The notes below the pieces were generated by a model that worked only from the letters and a program-made list of their open reading frames with translations, did no database searches and was not told the origin of the DNA. A DNA stretch of 64,000 bases from the NCBI GenBank assembly GCA_017387565.1, contig JAFOEY010000015.1, positions 34,501 to 98,500 of the forward strand. Direction: 5' to 3'. Below, one piece after another: positions 1 to 9,138 of the stretch. The position numbers were made by a program, and so were the translations under genes. Numbering within the stretch: position 1 is the stretch's first letter; the number at the start of each line of letters is the position of its first letter. The stretch is from Lachnospiraceae bacterium (GTDB lineage: Bacteria > Bacillota > Clostridia > Lachnospirales > Lachnospiraceae).

Positions 1-609
1 CAGGAAGCAGATATTTTAATTGGGACACAGATGATTGTGAAAGGTCATGATTTCCCCATGGTAACGTTAGTTGGGGTACTGGCGGCTGATTTATCCCTTT
101 CTGTGGGGGATTATCAGGCAGCAGAGCGTACATTCCAGCTTTTGACACAGGCTGTGGGAAGGGCCGGCAGGGGAGAAATTGCCGGAGAAGCGGTAATACA
201 GACCTATCAGCCTGAGCATTATGCAGTTGTGACTGCTGCAAATCAGGACTATGACAGTTTTTACAAAAGCGAAATTGCATATCGGGAAGTATGCGGATAT
301 CCGCCGGTGAAGCATATGCTGGCTATTTTACTTGCATCGGATGTTAAGACACTACTTGATGAGGTCGCAGTATCGCTTAGCGAAAAGCTGAAAGAACAAC
401 TGGATATTTTTTATCAAATCATCGGACCGGCCGATGCAACGATTGGAAAAATTAATGATATTTATCGAAAGATAATTTATATTAGACATGATGAATATAA
501 CAAACTGACAGAGGTTAAAGATTTGACAGAAGCGTTGATGGAGCAAAAGAAAAAAGAATGGAGCCGTTGCTGCGTTTATTTTGACTTTGATCCCATGAAC
601 GGATATTAG
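1..609 (+). CDS. priA: Primosomal protein N' (PriA helicase), C-terminal part
   Basis: PriA is the 3'-5' helicase that reloads the replisome at stalled forks. Only the last 202 residues are in the window: the frame is open from base 1, so the ATG at 31 is internal. The segment starts in the late helicase domain (DILIGTQMIVKGHDFP, motif V region), followed by motif VI (TQAVGRAGRG) and the C-terminal domain. It lies 10 bp before def, the usual Firmicutes order priA-def-fmt, and is probably cotranscribed with it. Family and context agree; the 5' end is simply cut by the window edge. Confidence 0.95.
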   Translation, partial: QEADILIGTQMIVKGHDFPMVTLVGVLAADLSLSVGDYQAAERTFQLLTQAVGRAGRGEIAGEAVIQTYQPEHYAVVTAANQDYDSFYKSEIAYREVCGYPPVKHMLAILLASDVKTLLDEVAVSLSEKLKEQLDIFYQIIGPADATIGKINDIYRKIIYIRHDEYNKLTEVKDLTEALMEQKKKEWSRCCVYFDFDPMNGY

Positions 610-619
610 GAGGAAGAAT

Positions 620-1093
620 ATGGCTTTAAGAAACATTAGGGAATTGGGAGATCCTGTTCTAAACAAGAAATGTAAGGAAGTAAAAGAAATAACGGAACGT
701 ACCAGAGATTTGATTGACGATATGTTTGAGACCATGTATGAGGCAGAAGGTGTAGGTCTTGCTGCTCCACAGGTTGGTATTTTAAAAAGAATCTGTGTCA
801 TCGATTGTGGAGATGACCCGATTTTGCTGATTAATCCCAAGGTATTGGAGACCAGCGGCGAACAGACCGGACAGGAAGGCTGCCTTTCCGTTCCCGGGAA
901 ATGCGGCGTTGTAACAAGACCCAATTATGTCAAAGTACTTGCATATAATGAAAACATGGAGCCTTTCGAAATCGAGGGAACCGAACTGCTGGCACGTGCA
1001 ATGATGCACGAAATTGACCATTTAGACGGACATGTTTATACGGAACTGGTAGAAGGTCCTTTGTATGATGTCGCTGAGGCACCTGAGGAATAG
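620..1093 (+). CDS. def: Peptide deformylase
   Basis: Removes the N-formyl group from nascent proteins, as a metalloenzyme in the cytosol. At 157 aa it is a normal-length type I deformylase. The three family motifs are present: GVGLAAPQVG (about residues 44-53), EGCLS (86-90, with the metal-ligand Cys) and HEIDH (130-134, two His ligands and the catalytic Glu). The ATG at 620 has AGGAGGAAG just upstream. It sits between priA and fmt, whose product adds the formyl group this enzyme removes. Nothing unusual. Confidence 0.97.
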   Translation: MALRNIRELGDPVLNKKCKEVKEITERTRDLIDDMFETMYEAEGVGLAAPQVGILKRICVIDCGDDPILLINPKVLETSGEQTGQEGCLSVPGKCGVVTRPNYVKVLAYNENMEPFEIEGTELLARAMMHEIDHLDGHVYTELVEGPLYDVAEAPEE

Positions 1094-1117
1094 ACTGGGA
1101 AAACAAGGAGTATAAAT

Positions 1118-2044
1118 ATGAAAGTAGTATATATGGGAACCCCTGATTTTGCGGTCGGCCCTTTAGAGGCACTGATTGCGGCGGGATATGAAGTGACGGC
1201 TGTTGTGACGCAGCCTGATAAAGCAAAAGGCAGAAGTGATAAATTGCTTCCTTCGCCGGTAAAAGCATGTGCGCTTGAGCACAATATTCCGGTTTTAACG
1301 CCCGTCAAAATTAAGACTCCGGAGGCCGTTACCGAATTATCGCAATATGAAGCCGATATTTTTGTGGTTGCTGCATTTGGACAGATTTTATCGGAAGAGA
1401 TTTTAAATATGCCAAAGTATGGCTGTATCAATATTCACGCATCCCTGTTGCCCAAATACCGAGGAGCAGCACCGATACAGTGGAGTATCATTGATAAAGA
1501 GAAAGAAACAGGAATTACCATTATGCAGATGGATAAAGGTCTGGATACCGGAGACATCCTTTTTCAAAAGGTTGTGCCGATTGATGATGAAGACACCGGA
1601 GAAAGCCTGTTTGAAAAACTGGCCAAAGCCGGTTCGGAATTTTTGATTGAGGTTTTGCCTAAAATTGAAGCAGGGGATGTGCATCCGATTAAGCAGGATG
1701 CAACAAAAAGCACCTATGCAGGCATGCTCACGAAAGCCCATGGAAGGATTGACTGGACGAAAGATGCTGATACCATCGAACATCTTGTGAGGGGCTTAAA
1801 TTCCTGGCCGAGTGCTTATACACAATTGCAGGGAAAACAGTTGAAAATCTGGAAATCCCATGTGATAGAAAAAAAAGGCGGAGAGCCCGGATGCGTATGC
1901 GAAGTGACAAAGGATTCGATTGTTGTTGCGACCGGAAAAGATGCATTGGCAATTACAGAATTGCAGCTTGAAGGCAAAAAAAGAATGTCTGCAAAAGATT
2001 TTCTGGTCGGCAGGACGGTTGAGATTGGAACAATGCTGGGATGA
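1118..2044 (+). CDS. fmt: Methionyl-tRNA formyltransferase
   Basis: Formylates initiator Met-tRNA using 10-formyl-tetrahydrofolate. The 308-aa length is typical. The N-terminal formyltransferase domain shows the catalytic triad: Asn and His in INIHASLLPKYRGAAPIQW (about N105 and H107) and Asp in GLDTGDIL (about 143-146). The C-terminal half is the OB-fold tRNA-binding domain. The start is preceded by AAGGAG. It follows def by 24 bp and precedes rsmB by 14 bp, so one operon is likely. Confidence 0.97.
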   Translation: MKVVYMGTPDFAVGPLEALIAAGYEVTAVVTQPDKAKGRSDKLLPSPVKACALEHNIPVLTPVKIKTPEAVTELSQYEADIFVVAAFGQILSEEILNMPKYGCINIHASLLPKYRGAAPIQWSIIDKEKETGITIMQMDKGLDTGDILFQKVVPIDDEDTGESLFEKLAKAGSEFLIEVLPKIEAGDVHPIKQDATKSTYAGMLTKAHGRIDWTKDADTIEHLVRGLNSWPSAYTQLQGKQLKIWKSHVIEKKGGEPGCVCEVTKDSIVVATGKDALAITELQLEGKKRMSAKDFLVGRTVEIGTMLG

Positions 2045-2058
2045 CGTAAAGAGGTAAT

Positions 2059-3363
2059 ATGACAAATACGAGAGAAATCGCGCTGGACTGTGTCATCGAA
2101 ATCATGGAAAAGAAGCAGTACAGCCATTATGTTTTAAAACAGGTGCTGGATAAATATGGTTTCTTGGAAAAAAGAGATCGTTCCTTTATAAAATGTGTTA
2201 CGGAAGGTACTATAGAGCGGGCAATAGAGCTGGATTACGTGATTGATCAATTTTCGAAAGTAAAAGTAAAGAAAATGAAACCATTGATTCGCTCTTTAAT
2301 GCGTATGAGTGTGTACCAGCTCTTGTATATGGATAAGACCATGGATGCGGCCGTATGCAACGAAGCGGTTAAGCTTGCATCCAAGAGAGGATTTCAATCC
2401 TTAAAAGGTTTTGTGAACGGGGTTCTTCGAACCATTGCGCGCAATAAAGAAAATATTGTTTATCCGGATGTTGCAACGAATCCGATTCTCTACTTGTCTG
2501 TTCGCTATTCCATGCCGGAATGGATTGTTTCGATGTGGACGGAACAGATGGGATTCGAAGAGACAGAGCGCATTTTACAGGGATTAATCGAAAAACGTCC
2601 TTTGATGATTCGTATGGATGAAGGTATGAAGGATGCAGAAAAAACGTCCTTGCTGGAAACCTTTACGAAGGAACACATTGATTTGGAACAGCTTCCGACA
2701 CTTCCCTATGCTTATCTTGTGAAAAATCCGGACAGAGTGGATAATCTTCCGGGATTTGCAGAAGGAAAAATTATGATACAGGATGCCGGTTCTATGGAGA
2801 TTGTGGAGTTTGCCGATATTCAAAAAGACTGGTATATCGTTGATGTGTGCGGAGCACCCGGAGGAAAAGCTTTGCATGCTGCCTCCAAACTTCAAGGAAG
2901 CGGATATGTCAGTGTCCGTGATTTATCGGAAAGAAAAATGGAACTCATTCTTGAAAATATCAGACGGAGCGGCTACCAAAATATCGCTGCAAAAGTGTGG
3001 GATGCTACGGTTTTAGATGAAGGCGAGATTGGAAAGGCTGATCTTGTGATTGCCGATTTGCCCTGTTCGGGACTTGGTGTGGTTGGACGAAAGGCTGATA
3101 TCAAATACCGTCTGGCAAAAAGCGATGTCACAGAGATTGCCGCCTTGCAGCGTCAAATTTTAGAAACAGTAAAACAATATGTGAAAACAGGTGGATTTCT
3201 TTTGTTTTCAACCTGCACTCTGACAAAAGAAGAAAATGAAGATAATGTGCATTGGTTTGAGAATCAATCTGCATTTAATTTGGTAAAGGAAAAAACGTTA
3301 TATCCGGCTCCAAATGGTCTGACGGACGGATTTTATATGGCGTTGTTTCAAAAAGAAGAGTAG
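2059..3363 (+). CDS. rsmB: 16S rRNA m5C967 methyltransferase RsmB (Sun)
   Basis: SAM-dependent methyltransferase for C967 of 16S rRNA. Its 434 aa comprise an N-terminal NusB-like RNA-binding domain (about 1-135) and a C-terminal Rossmann methyltransferase. Visible motifs are the SAM loop VDVCGAPGGKALHA, the PC motif in DLPCSGLGVV, and the catalytic TC motif in FSTCTLTKEEN; the two cysteines are diagnostic of m5C RNA methyltransferases. The ATG follows AGAGGTAAT. It is followed after 2 bp by rlmN, another rRNA modification gene, so translational coupling is likely. Confidence 0.95.
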   Translation: MTNTREIALDCVIEIMEKKQYSHYVLKQVLDKYGFLEKRDRSFIKCVTEGTIERAIELDYVIDQFSKVKVKKMKPLIRSLMRMSVYQLLYMDKTMDAAVCNEAVKLASKRGFQSLKGFVNGVLRTIARNKENIVYPDVATNPILYLSVRYSMPEWIVSMWTEQMGFEETERILQGLIEKRPLMIRMDEGMKDAEKTSLLETFTKEHIDLEQLPTLPYAYLVKNPDRVDNLPGFAEGKIMIQDAGSMEIVEFADIQKDWYIVDVCGAPGGKALHAASKLQGSGYVSVRDLSERKMELILENIRRSGYQNIAAKVWDATVLDEGEIGKADLVIADLPCSGLGVVGRKADIKYRLAKSDVTEIAALQRQILETVKQYVKTGGFLLFSTCTLTKEENEDNVHWFENQSAFNLVKEKTLYPAPNGLTDGFYMALFQKEE

Positions 3364-3365
3364 AA

Positions 3366-4403
3366 ATGGAAAAGACAGATATCAAATCACTAAACAAAAC
3401 TGAGTTGCGGCAGGTAATAGAGGCAATGGGCGAAAAGAAATTTCGCGCAGACCAGTTGTATGACTGGATGCATGTGAAGTTAGCCCGCAGTTTCGATGAA
3501 ATGACTAATATTTCCAAAGCATTTCGGGAACAATGTAAAGAGACATTTTTATATACATCGCTGTCTGCTGTTTGTGTGCAGGAATCCAAACTGGACGGTA
3601 CCAAAAAATATCTGTTTGCCTTAGAAGACGGAAATGTTGTAGAGAGTGTGCTGATGCGGTATAAGCATGGAAACAGCGTTTGTATTTCATCGCAGGTCGG
3701 TTGCCGGATGGGCTGCCGGTTTTGTGCTTCCACACTGGATGGTCTGACACGCAATCTGAAACCGTCGGAAATGTTAGATCAGATTTATGCCATCAGCCGT
3801 CTGATTGGGGAGAGGATTTCCAATGTTGTGGTCATGGGAACCGGTGAGCCTCTGGATAATTATGAAAATCTGATTACCTTTATAAAACTGCTTTCAGATG
3901 AAAACGGACTGAACATCAGCCAGCGGAATATCACAGTTTCGACATGCGGAATTGTCCCTAATATTTACAGGCTGGCGGAGGAAAAACTCCAGATTACCCT
4001 TGCCTTGTCATTACATGGTGCAACGGATGCAAAAAGACAGGAGCTTATGCCGATTGCAAAGGCATATCAGATTTCCGAACTGATGGAAGCGGTCGATACT
4101 TATTTTGAAAAAACAGGCAGACGCATTACGTTTGAATACAGTCTGGTAGCAGGTGTAAATGATACTGATGAAGATGTTATGAATTTGACAGCTCTTGCGT
4201 CGGGCAGAAACTGTCATATTAATCTGATTCCGGTCAATCCCATTAAAGAGCGCGATTACAGGCAACCGAAGCAGGAGTATGTGACTGCATTTAAAAATAA
4301 ACTTGAAAAAAATCGAATTAATGTTACTATTAGAAGAGAAATGGGCAGGGATATTGATGGTGCCTGCGGACAGTTAAGAAAGAGACATTTAGAAGAAAGT
4401 TAA
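3366..4403 (+). CDS. rlmN: Dual-specificity RNA methyltransferase RlmN (m2A2503)
   Basis: Radical-SAM enzyme that methylates A2503 of 23S rRNA and A37 of some tRNAs. At 345 aa it has the CxxxCxxC [4Fe-4S] motif (GCRMGCRFCAST), the GEPL motif (MGTGEPLDNYENL) and the C-terminal catalytic Cys region GACGQL that forms the methyl-cysteine intermediate. The ATG lies 2 bp after the rsmB stop, so rsmB and rlmN are coupled. A Cfr resistance enzyme would be similar, but the chromosomal position between rsmB and prpC is the standard RlmN context. Confidence 0.95.
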   Translation: MEKTDIKSLNKTELRQVIEAMGEKKFRADQLYDWMHVKLARSFDEMTNISKAFREQCKETFLYTSLSAVCVQESKLDGTKKYLFALEDGNVVESVLMRYKHGNSVCISSQVGCRMGCRFCASTLDGLTRNLKPSEMLDQIYAISRLIGERISNVVVMGTGEPLDNYENLITFIKLLSDENGLNISQRNITVSTCGIVPNIYRLAEEKLQITLALSLHGATDAKRQELMPIAKAYQISELMEAVDTYFEKTGRRITFEYSLVAGVNDTDEDVMNLTALASGRNCHINLIPVNPIKERDYRQPKQEYVTAFKNKLEKNRINVTIRREMGRDIDGACGQLRKRHLEES

Positions 4404-4422
4404 TGTATAGCAAGGAGGAAAC

Positions 4423-5181
4423 ATGTTGTTAGAGACATACTCCGCAACGGATATCGGCAGAAAAAGACAACTGAATCAGGATTATGTTTTTTCTTCAGTA
4501 AAACCACTTGGTAATATGCCCAATCTGTTTATTGTAGCAGATGGCATGGGTGGTCATAATGCCGGAGATTATGCGTCCAAATGTACAACGGAAACCGTTG
4601 TGAATGAAATTCAGAATTCTTTTGAAAAGAATCCGACAATTATCATTAAAAAGGCAATTAAAACAGCAAATGCCAAAATCAGAAAAGAAGCATCTGAAAA
4701 TGAAAATCTTTTTGGCATGGGAACGACACTGGTTATTGCCACGATTATCGGTAAATATCTGCAGGTTTCCAATATTGGGGATTCCAGATTGTATTTACTT
4801 AACAAAGATGGTTTGCGACAGGTTACGGAGGATCATTCTCTGGTTGAGGAGATGATTCGGCTGGGCGGACTGAGCAGGGAAGATGCCAGATTGCATCCGG
4901 ATAAAAATATTATAACCAGAGCTATCGGAGCAAAAGATGAGGTTGAGGCAGATTTCTTTACGGAGGAGCTCGAGACCGGGGATATCGTTTTAATATGTTC
5001 CGATGGTCTTACCAATATGCTTGAGGATAAAGAAATCGAAGCAATTTTATTAAACCCTGAAAAAGAGGAATTGATTCAAAAGGGTGATGCTTTGATTAAG
5101 GCAGCCAATGAAAACGGTGGAAAAGACAATATTGCCGTTGTTTTGGTCAGACTGGTTGAAGATGATGAGGTGAAAGAATGA
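4423..5181 (+). CDS. prpC: PP2C-family Ser/Thr protein phosphatase (PrpC/Stp)
   Basis: Metal-dependent phosphatase that reverses phosphorylation by the adjacent PASTA kinase. The 252-aa protein has the PP2C signatures ADGMGGHNAGDYAS (metal-binding Asp and Gly), GDSRLYL and SDGLTNM plus the late GGKDNIAVV motif. The start follows AAGGAGGAAAC. Its stop overlaps the kinase start by 4 bp, the usual coupled phosphatase/kinase pair of Firmicutes. Confidence 0.95.
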   Translation: MLLETYSATDIGRKRQLNQDYVFSSVKPLGNMPNLFIVADGMGGHNAGDYASKCTTETVVNEIQNSFEKNPTIIIKKAIKTANAKIRKEASENENLFGMGTTLVIATIIGKYLQVSNIGDSRLYLLNKDGLRQVTEDHSLVEEMIRLGGLSREDARLHPDKNIITRAIGAKDEVEADFFTEELETGDIVLICSDGLTNMLEDKEIEAILLNPEKEELIQKGDALIKAANENGGKDNIAVVLVRLVEDDEVKE

Positions 5182-7355
5182 TAATACTTGGAATGTTAAT
5201 CGGAGACCGCTATGAGATTTTGGATAAAATCGGTACCGGCGGTATGAGCGATGTATATAAAGCAAAGGATCATAAACTGAACAGATTTGTTGCAGTGAAA
5301 GTTTTGAAACAGGAGTTTTCGGAAAATACCAATTTTGTTTCCAAATTCCGTGTGGAAGCCCAGGCTGCGGCAGGATTGATGCATCCTAACATTGTCGGTG
5401 TTTATGACGTTGGTGAAGAAGATGGTATCAATTATATCGTTATGGAGTTGATTGAGGGTATTACGCTCAAAAAATATATCGAGAAAAAATCCCGTCTTTC
5501 CATCAAAGAAGCAATCAGCATTGCCATTCAGGTATCCATGGGTATTGAGGCTGCACACAACAATCATATTATTCACAGGGATATCAAACCGCAGAATATT
5601 ATGATTTCCCGTGACGGCAAGGTAAAAGTCATGGATTTTGGTATTGCCAAGGCAGCAACCAGCAATACGATTACATCAAATGTCATGGGTAGTGTCCATT
5701 ATACTTCTCCTGAGCAGGCAAGAGGTGGCTTCTCGGATGAAAAGAGTGATATCTATTCTTTGGGATGTACCTTATTTGAAATGGTAACGGGACATGTGCC
5801 TTTTGATGGTGAAACAACGGTTGCCATTGCCATTAAACATATTCAGGATGAAATGCCTTCTCCCAGAGAATATGTTCCTGAAATTCCGGTATGTGTAGAA
5901 AAAATTATTTATAAATGTACGCAGAAAAGCCCTGATCGTCGTTATCAGAAGATGAGCGAGCTGACACTGGATTTAAAGAAATCACTGGTTACTCCGGATG
6001 AAGATTTTGTAACCATGATTGATGTGGATACAGCAGCCGCCACCAGACCGGTTACGGATGAAGAACTTGCATCCATCAAAGAGCGTACCGGTACTTTTGC
6101 GGTAGAAGATATTCATATGCGCTTAAACGAAGAAAAGCCAAAGCCCAGAAAATCCAAATTGATGATTATGGATGATGAGAGCGATGAAGATGAATATGAG
6201 GATGAAGACATCGAAGAAGAGGATGCAGATTACGACGAAGAAGAATATGAAGATGATGAATACGATGATGAGTACGATGATGATGATTTAGATCCCAAGA
6301 TGGAGCGTATTACAACAATTTTAGCCATCGTAGCAGCCGTTATCATCGGTGTGATTGCATTGGTACTTGTGGCAAATGCAATTGGTATTTTTAAAGGTAA
6401 TTCTGATTCGCAGGAAGAAGTATCCCAGATGGTAGAAGTGCTTAATGTGGCTGGTTTCAATGTAGATGCAGCGAAATCCACATTGGAAGAATTGTATTTG
6501 TCTGTAGATATTCAGTATGAAGAATCGACAGAAGTTCCGGAAAATATTGTCATCAGACAGAGTATTGCCGAAGGTGAAATGGTGGAAGAACACAGTCTGG
6601 TGATTTTAACAGTCAGCAGCGGCGTGTCCGGTATTGAGATACCTAATGTTGTCGGAAGTTCCGAGACAGATGCAACCACAGCATTAACGTCACTTGGATT
6701 CAGGGTTTCCAAAGAAACCGAATATTCTGATACCGTTGATGAAGGACTTGTTATTTTACAGTCACCGAATGCATTGGAAAAAGTTGCATCCGGATCTACT
6801 ATTGTATTAAAAATCAGTTCCGGACCTGCGGAAAAGCTGGTGACAGTTCCGGATTTAAGAGGTATGACTGAAAGTGCAGCAAAGGATAAGTTAGCGTCAG
6901 CTAATTTAAAGGTTGGAACGGTTACAGAGGAATACAGTGATTCGGTTACCAAGGGCAATGTCCTTTCCCAGAGTTATTCTCCCGGAACAGAAATCGGAGA
7001 AAACAGCACGGTTAATTTTGTTATCAGTCTAGGTAAAAAAGATGTATCTTATAAATATTCTGTTTCTCTTCCCGCTCCGGAAGGATATGTAGAAGGAACT
7101 ACGGTTACGATTACTTTGACGGATGCTTCCGGAACAAAGAAAGAATATACAACATCTTCTTTCCCTTTTGAAATCAATGAAACGGGATTGAAATCTGAAA
7201 CCGGTACTATTGTTATGAGTGGATTTAAAAAGGAATCACAGACGGTAGATACCGGAAGTGTTGACGAAGCAGGAAATCCGATTTATGAAACAGTAGAAAC
7301 CAATGTTCCGGTTGAATTCGGTGCCCAGAATGTAACCTTTACAAAGGCAGAATAG
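5178..7355 (+). CDS. prkC: PASTA-domain Ser/Thr protein kinase (PrkC/Stk)
   Basis: Membrane kinase that senses muropeptide or lipid II and controls growth, division and germination in related bacteria. Of its 725 aa, the kinase domain occupies about 1-270 (GTGGMSDVYKAKD loop, catalytic Lys in VAVKVLKQE, IIHRDIKPQN, VMDFGIAKA, YTSPEQ). A strongly acidic juxtamembrane linker (Asp/Glu/Tyr runs, about 333-375) and one TM segment (about 380-402) follow. Three PASTA repeats (about 415-625, the first divergent) and a further extracellular domain end the protein. The start overlaps prpC by 4 bp with GAGGTGA upstream; an in-frame ATG lies 15 bp further on. The long acidic linker is notable. Confidence 0.95.
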   Translation: MIILGMLIGDRYEILDKIGTGGMSDVYKAKDHKLNRFVAVKVLKQEFSENTNFVSKFRVEAQAAAGLMHPNIVGVYDVGEEDGINYIVMELIEGITLKKYIEKKSRLSIKEAISIAIQVSMGIEAAHNNHIIHRDIKPQNIMISRDGKVKVMDFGIAKAATSNTITSNVMGSVHYTSPEQARGGFSDEKSDIYSLGCTLFEMVTGHVPFDGETTVAIAIKHIQDEMPSPREYVPEIPVCVEKIIYKCTQKSPDRRYQKMSELTLDLKKSLVTPDEDFVTMIDVDTAAATRPVTDEELASIKERTGTFAVEDIHMRLNEEKPKPRKSKLMIMDDESDEDEYEDEDIEEEDADYDEEEYEDDEYDDEYDDDDLDPKMERITTILAIVAAVIIGVIALVLVANAIGIFKGNSDSQEEVSQMVEVLNVAGFNVDAAKSTLEELYLSVDIQYEESTEVPENIVIRQSIAEGEMVEEHSLVILTVSSGVSGIEIPNVVGSSETDATTALTSLGFRVSKETEYSDTVDEGLVILQSPNALEKVASGSTIVLKISSGPAEKLVTVPDLRGMTESAAKDKLASANLKVGTVTEEYSDSVTKGNVLSQSYSPGTEIGENSTVNFVISLGKKDVSYKYSVSLPAPEGYVEGTTVTITLTDASGTKKEYTTSSFPFEINETGLKSETGTIVMSGFKKESQTVDTGSVDEAGNPIYETVETNVPVEFGAQNVTFTKAE

Positions 7356-7367
7356 GAATTGGGTTGC

Positions 7368-8246
7368 ATGCAGGGAATTATTGTAAAAGGAATTGCAGGA
7401 TTTTATTATGTCCGTTGTACGGACGGCATCGTATATGAGTGCAAAGCCAAAGGTGTTTTCAGGAAAGACCATAAAAAGCCATTGGTAGGTGACCTGGTAT
7501 CCATGGAGATTCTGGACCAGGAAAAAGCACTGGGGCATATTTTAGAAATTAAGGATCGCAAGAACGAATTGATACGCCCGGCTGTGGCAAATATTGATCA
7601 GTCAATGGTCATTTTTGCAGCGGCGCATCCGATTCCTAATTTAGGATTACTTGATCGGTTTTTGATTCAGATGGAACATTATAATATTCCGACGATTATC
7701 TGTTTTAACAAAGCCGATCTGGTTTCCGATGCGGATTTGGAGTATTTAGAGCAGATTTATGAAAAAGCAGGATACCGGACTGTTTTGATCAGTGCAAAAA
7801 AAGAGCAGGGAATTGATTTGGTTCGGGAATTGTTAAGAGGTAAGGTAACAACCGTAGCCGGTCCGAGTGGAGTTGGTAAATCCACATTAATCAATCTTTT
7901 GCAGGACCGGGTGATTATGGAAACCGGCTCTGTGAGTGAAAAGATTGCAAGAGGAAAGCATACGACCAGACATAGTGAGCTGTTGGAGATTGACCGGGAT
8001 ACGTTTATTTTTGACACACCGGGATTTAGCTCCTTGGATGTATCATACTTGTTACCGGAAGAATTGGAGAATTGTTTTCCCGAGATGAGAAGATATCGGG
8101 ATAAATGCAGGTTTTTGGGATGTGCACATATCCATGAACCTGATTGTGGGGTAAAGCAGGCTCTTACTTTAGGAAAAATCAGTAAAGAGCGTTACGACGA
8201 CTATGTAAATCTATATGCGGAATGCAAAAACAAAAGGAGATACTAG
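7368..8246 (+). CDS. rsgA: Ribosome small-subunit GTPase RsgA
   Basis: Circularly permuted GTPase that helps 30S maturation. The 292-aa protein has an N-terminal OB domain, then G4 (FNKADLV), G1 (GPSGVGKSTLINLL) and G3 (DTPGFSSLD) in permuted order, and a C-terminal zinc knuckle (CRFLGCAHIHEPDC). The frame is open from a TTG at 7359, but AGGAA at 7354-7358 is 9 bp from the ATG at 7368 and would touch the TTG, so 7368 is chosen. It is followed by rpe as in B. subtilis yloQ-rpe. Confidence 0.95.
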   Translation: MQGIIVKGIAGFYYVRCTDGIVYECKAKGVFRKDHKKPLVGDLVSMEILDQEKALGHILEIKDRKNELIRPAVANIDQSMVIFAAAHPIPNLGLLDRFLIQMEHYNIPTIICFNKADLVSDADLEYLEQIYEKAGYRTVLISAKKEQGIDLVRELLRGKVTTVAGPSGVGKSTLINLLQDRVIMETGSVSEKIARGKHTTRHSELLEIDRDTFIFDTPGFSSLDVSYLLPEELENCFPEMRRYRDKCRFLGCAHIHEPDCGVKQALTLGKISKERYDDYVNLYAECKNKRRY

Positions 8247-8248
8247 CA

Positions 8249-8905
8249 ATGAATATTTTGTCCCCATCAATTTTATCGGCTGACTTTTCAAAGCTCGGAG
8301 AACAGATTCGAATTTTAGATCAGACCGGGGCAGAATATATACATATTGATGTAATGGATGGTCTTTTTGTTCCGTCCATTTCTTTTGGTTTTCCTATTAT
8401 TCAATCCATAAGACCGATTACAGATAAATTTTTTGATGTACATCTGATGATTAAAGAGCCGGAACGCTATATTGACCGGTTTGCCGAAGTAGGATCTGAT
8501 AGTCTGACCATTCATGTGGAAGCTTGTCGTAGTGTGAAAGATACGCTTTTGAAAATAAAAGAGAAAGGTATGAAAGCAGGAATTTCTCTTTGCCCACAAA
8601 CAGCTATTGAATTAATTTATCCTTATCTGGAATATGTAGATCAGGTTCTGGTTATGACTGTTAATCCCGGATTTGGAGGGCAGGAGTATCTCGATAGTTG
8701 TACACAAAAAATAACTGAAGTCCGAAAAGAAATCAATCGCAGGGGATTGCCAGTTGACGTTGCGGTAGATGGTGGAGTGAATCTTCAGAATGCTGAAATG
8801 ATTTTGAAAGCCGGAGCTAACGTTATTATTTCCGGTTCGTCTGTTTTTAAAGGCGATATCAAAGAAAATGTCGCAAAATTTATGGATATTCTTGAGATGA
8901 ATTAG
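8249..8905 (+). CDS. rpe: Ribulose-phosphate 3-epimerase
   Basis: Interconverts ribulose-5-phosphate and xylulose-5-phosphate in the pentose phosphate pathway. The 218-aa TIM barrel has the motifs SPSILSADF, HIDVMDG, VHLMI, MTVNPGFGGQ and VAVDGGVN, with metal ligands in the HID, HLM and DGG segments. The frame continues upstream to an ATG at 8222 inside rsgA, but AAAGGAGA at 8233-8240 is ideally placed for the ATG at 8249. The thiamine pyrophosphokinase gene that often follows in this cluster is absent. Confidence 0.96.
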   Translation: MNILSPSILSADFSKLGEQIRILDQTGAEYIHIDVMDGLFVPSISFGFPIIQSIRPITDKFFDVHLMIKEPERYIDRFAEVGSDSLTIHVEACRSVKDTLLKIKEKGMKAGISLCPQTAIELIYPYLEYVDQVLVMTVNPGFGGQEYLDSCTQKITEVRKEINRRGLPVDVAVDGGVNLQNAEMILKAGANVIISGSSVFKGDIKENVAKFMDILEMN

Positions 8906-8906
8906 G

Positions 8907-8932
8907 GACAGTTCAAGGGGACGTTTTTTTGC
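8907..8932. repeat. Degenerate REP-like sequence after rpe
   Basis: The bases right after the rpe stop contain GGGACAGTTC and GGGGACG followed by seven T. They resemble one arm of the GGGACG...CGTCCC dyad found upstream of ychF at 16704-16755. No matching second arm is present here, so this is at best a decayed copy. Confidence 0.35.
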
Positions 8933-8988
8933 ATATATTTGACTGAAACGTTTTACTGGAACCATCTTTATTAGTATATGTTTTTTAC

Positions 8989-9025
8989 AGGACCGTTTTT
9001 TAAAACATGAAAACGGTTCTTTTAG
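8989..9025 (+). terminator. Rho-independent terminator-like hairpin after rpe
   Basis: GGACCGTTTT and AAAACGGTTC form a stem around a short A/T loop, followed by TTTT. It lies 85 bp after rpe and would end the priA-to-rpe transcript. The rest of the gap to 9138 holds no visible gene. Confidence 0.7.
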
Positions 9026-9138
9026 CACATATTTTGCAGAATATTTTATTTATCAGCATAAATAAAAAGATATCAGTGGATAGCTACGCATTTCGTCCCG
9101 GTATCATGAAATTATCATATTAACAAAGGAGAAAAAGC

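Noticed and set aside
6230-6481. Minus-strand ORFs (Ser/Tyr-rich) opposite the acidic linker of PrkC
   Set aside because: Reverse complement of GAT/GAA-rich codons; an artefact of low complexity.
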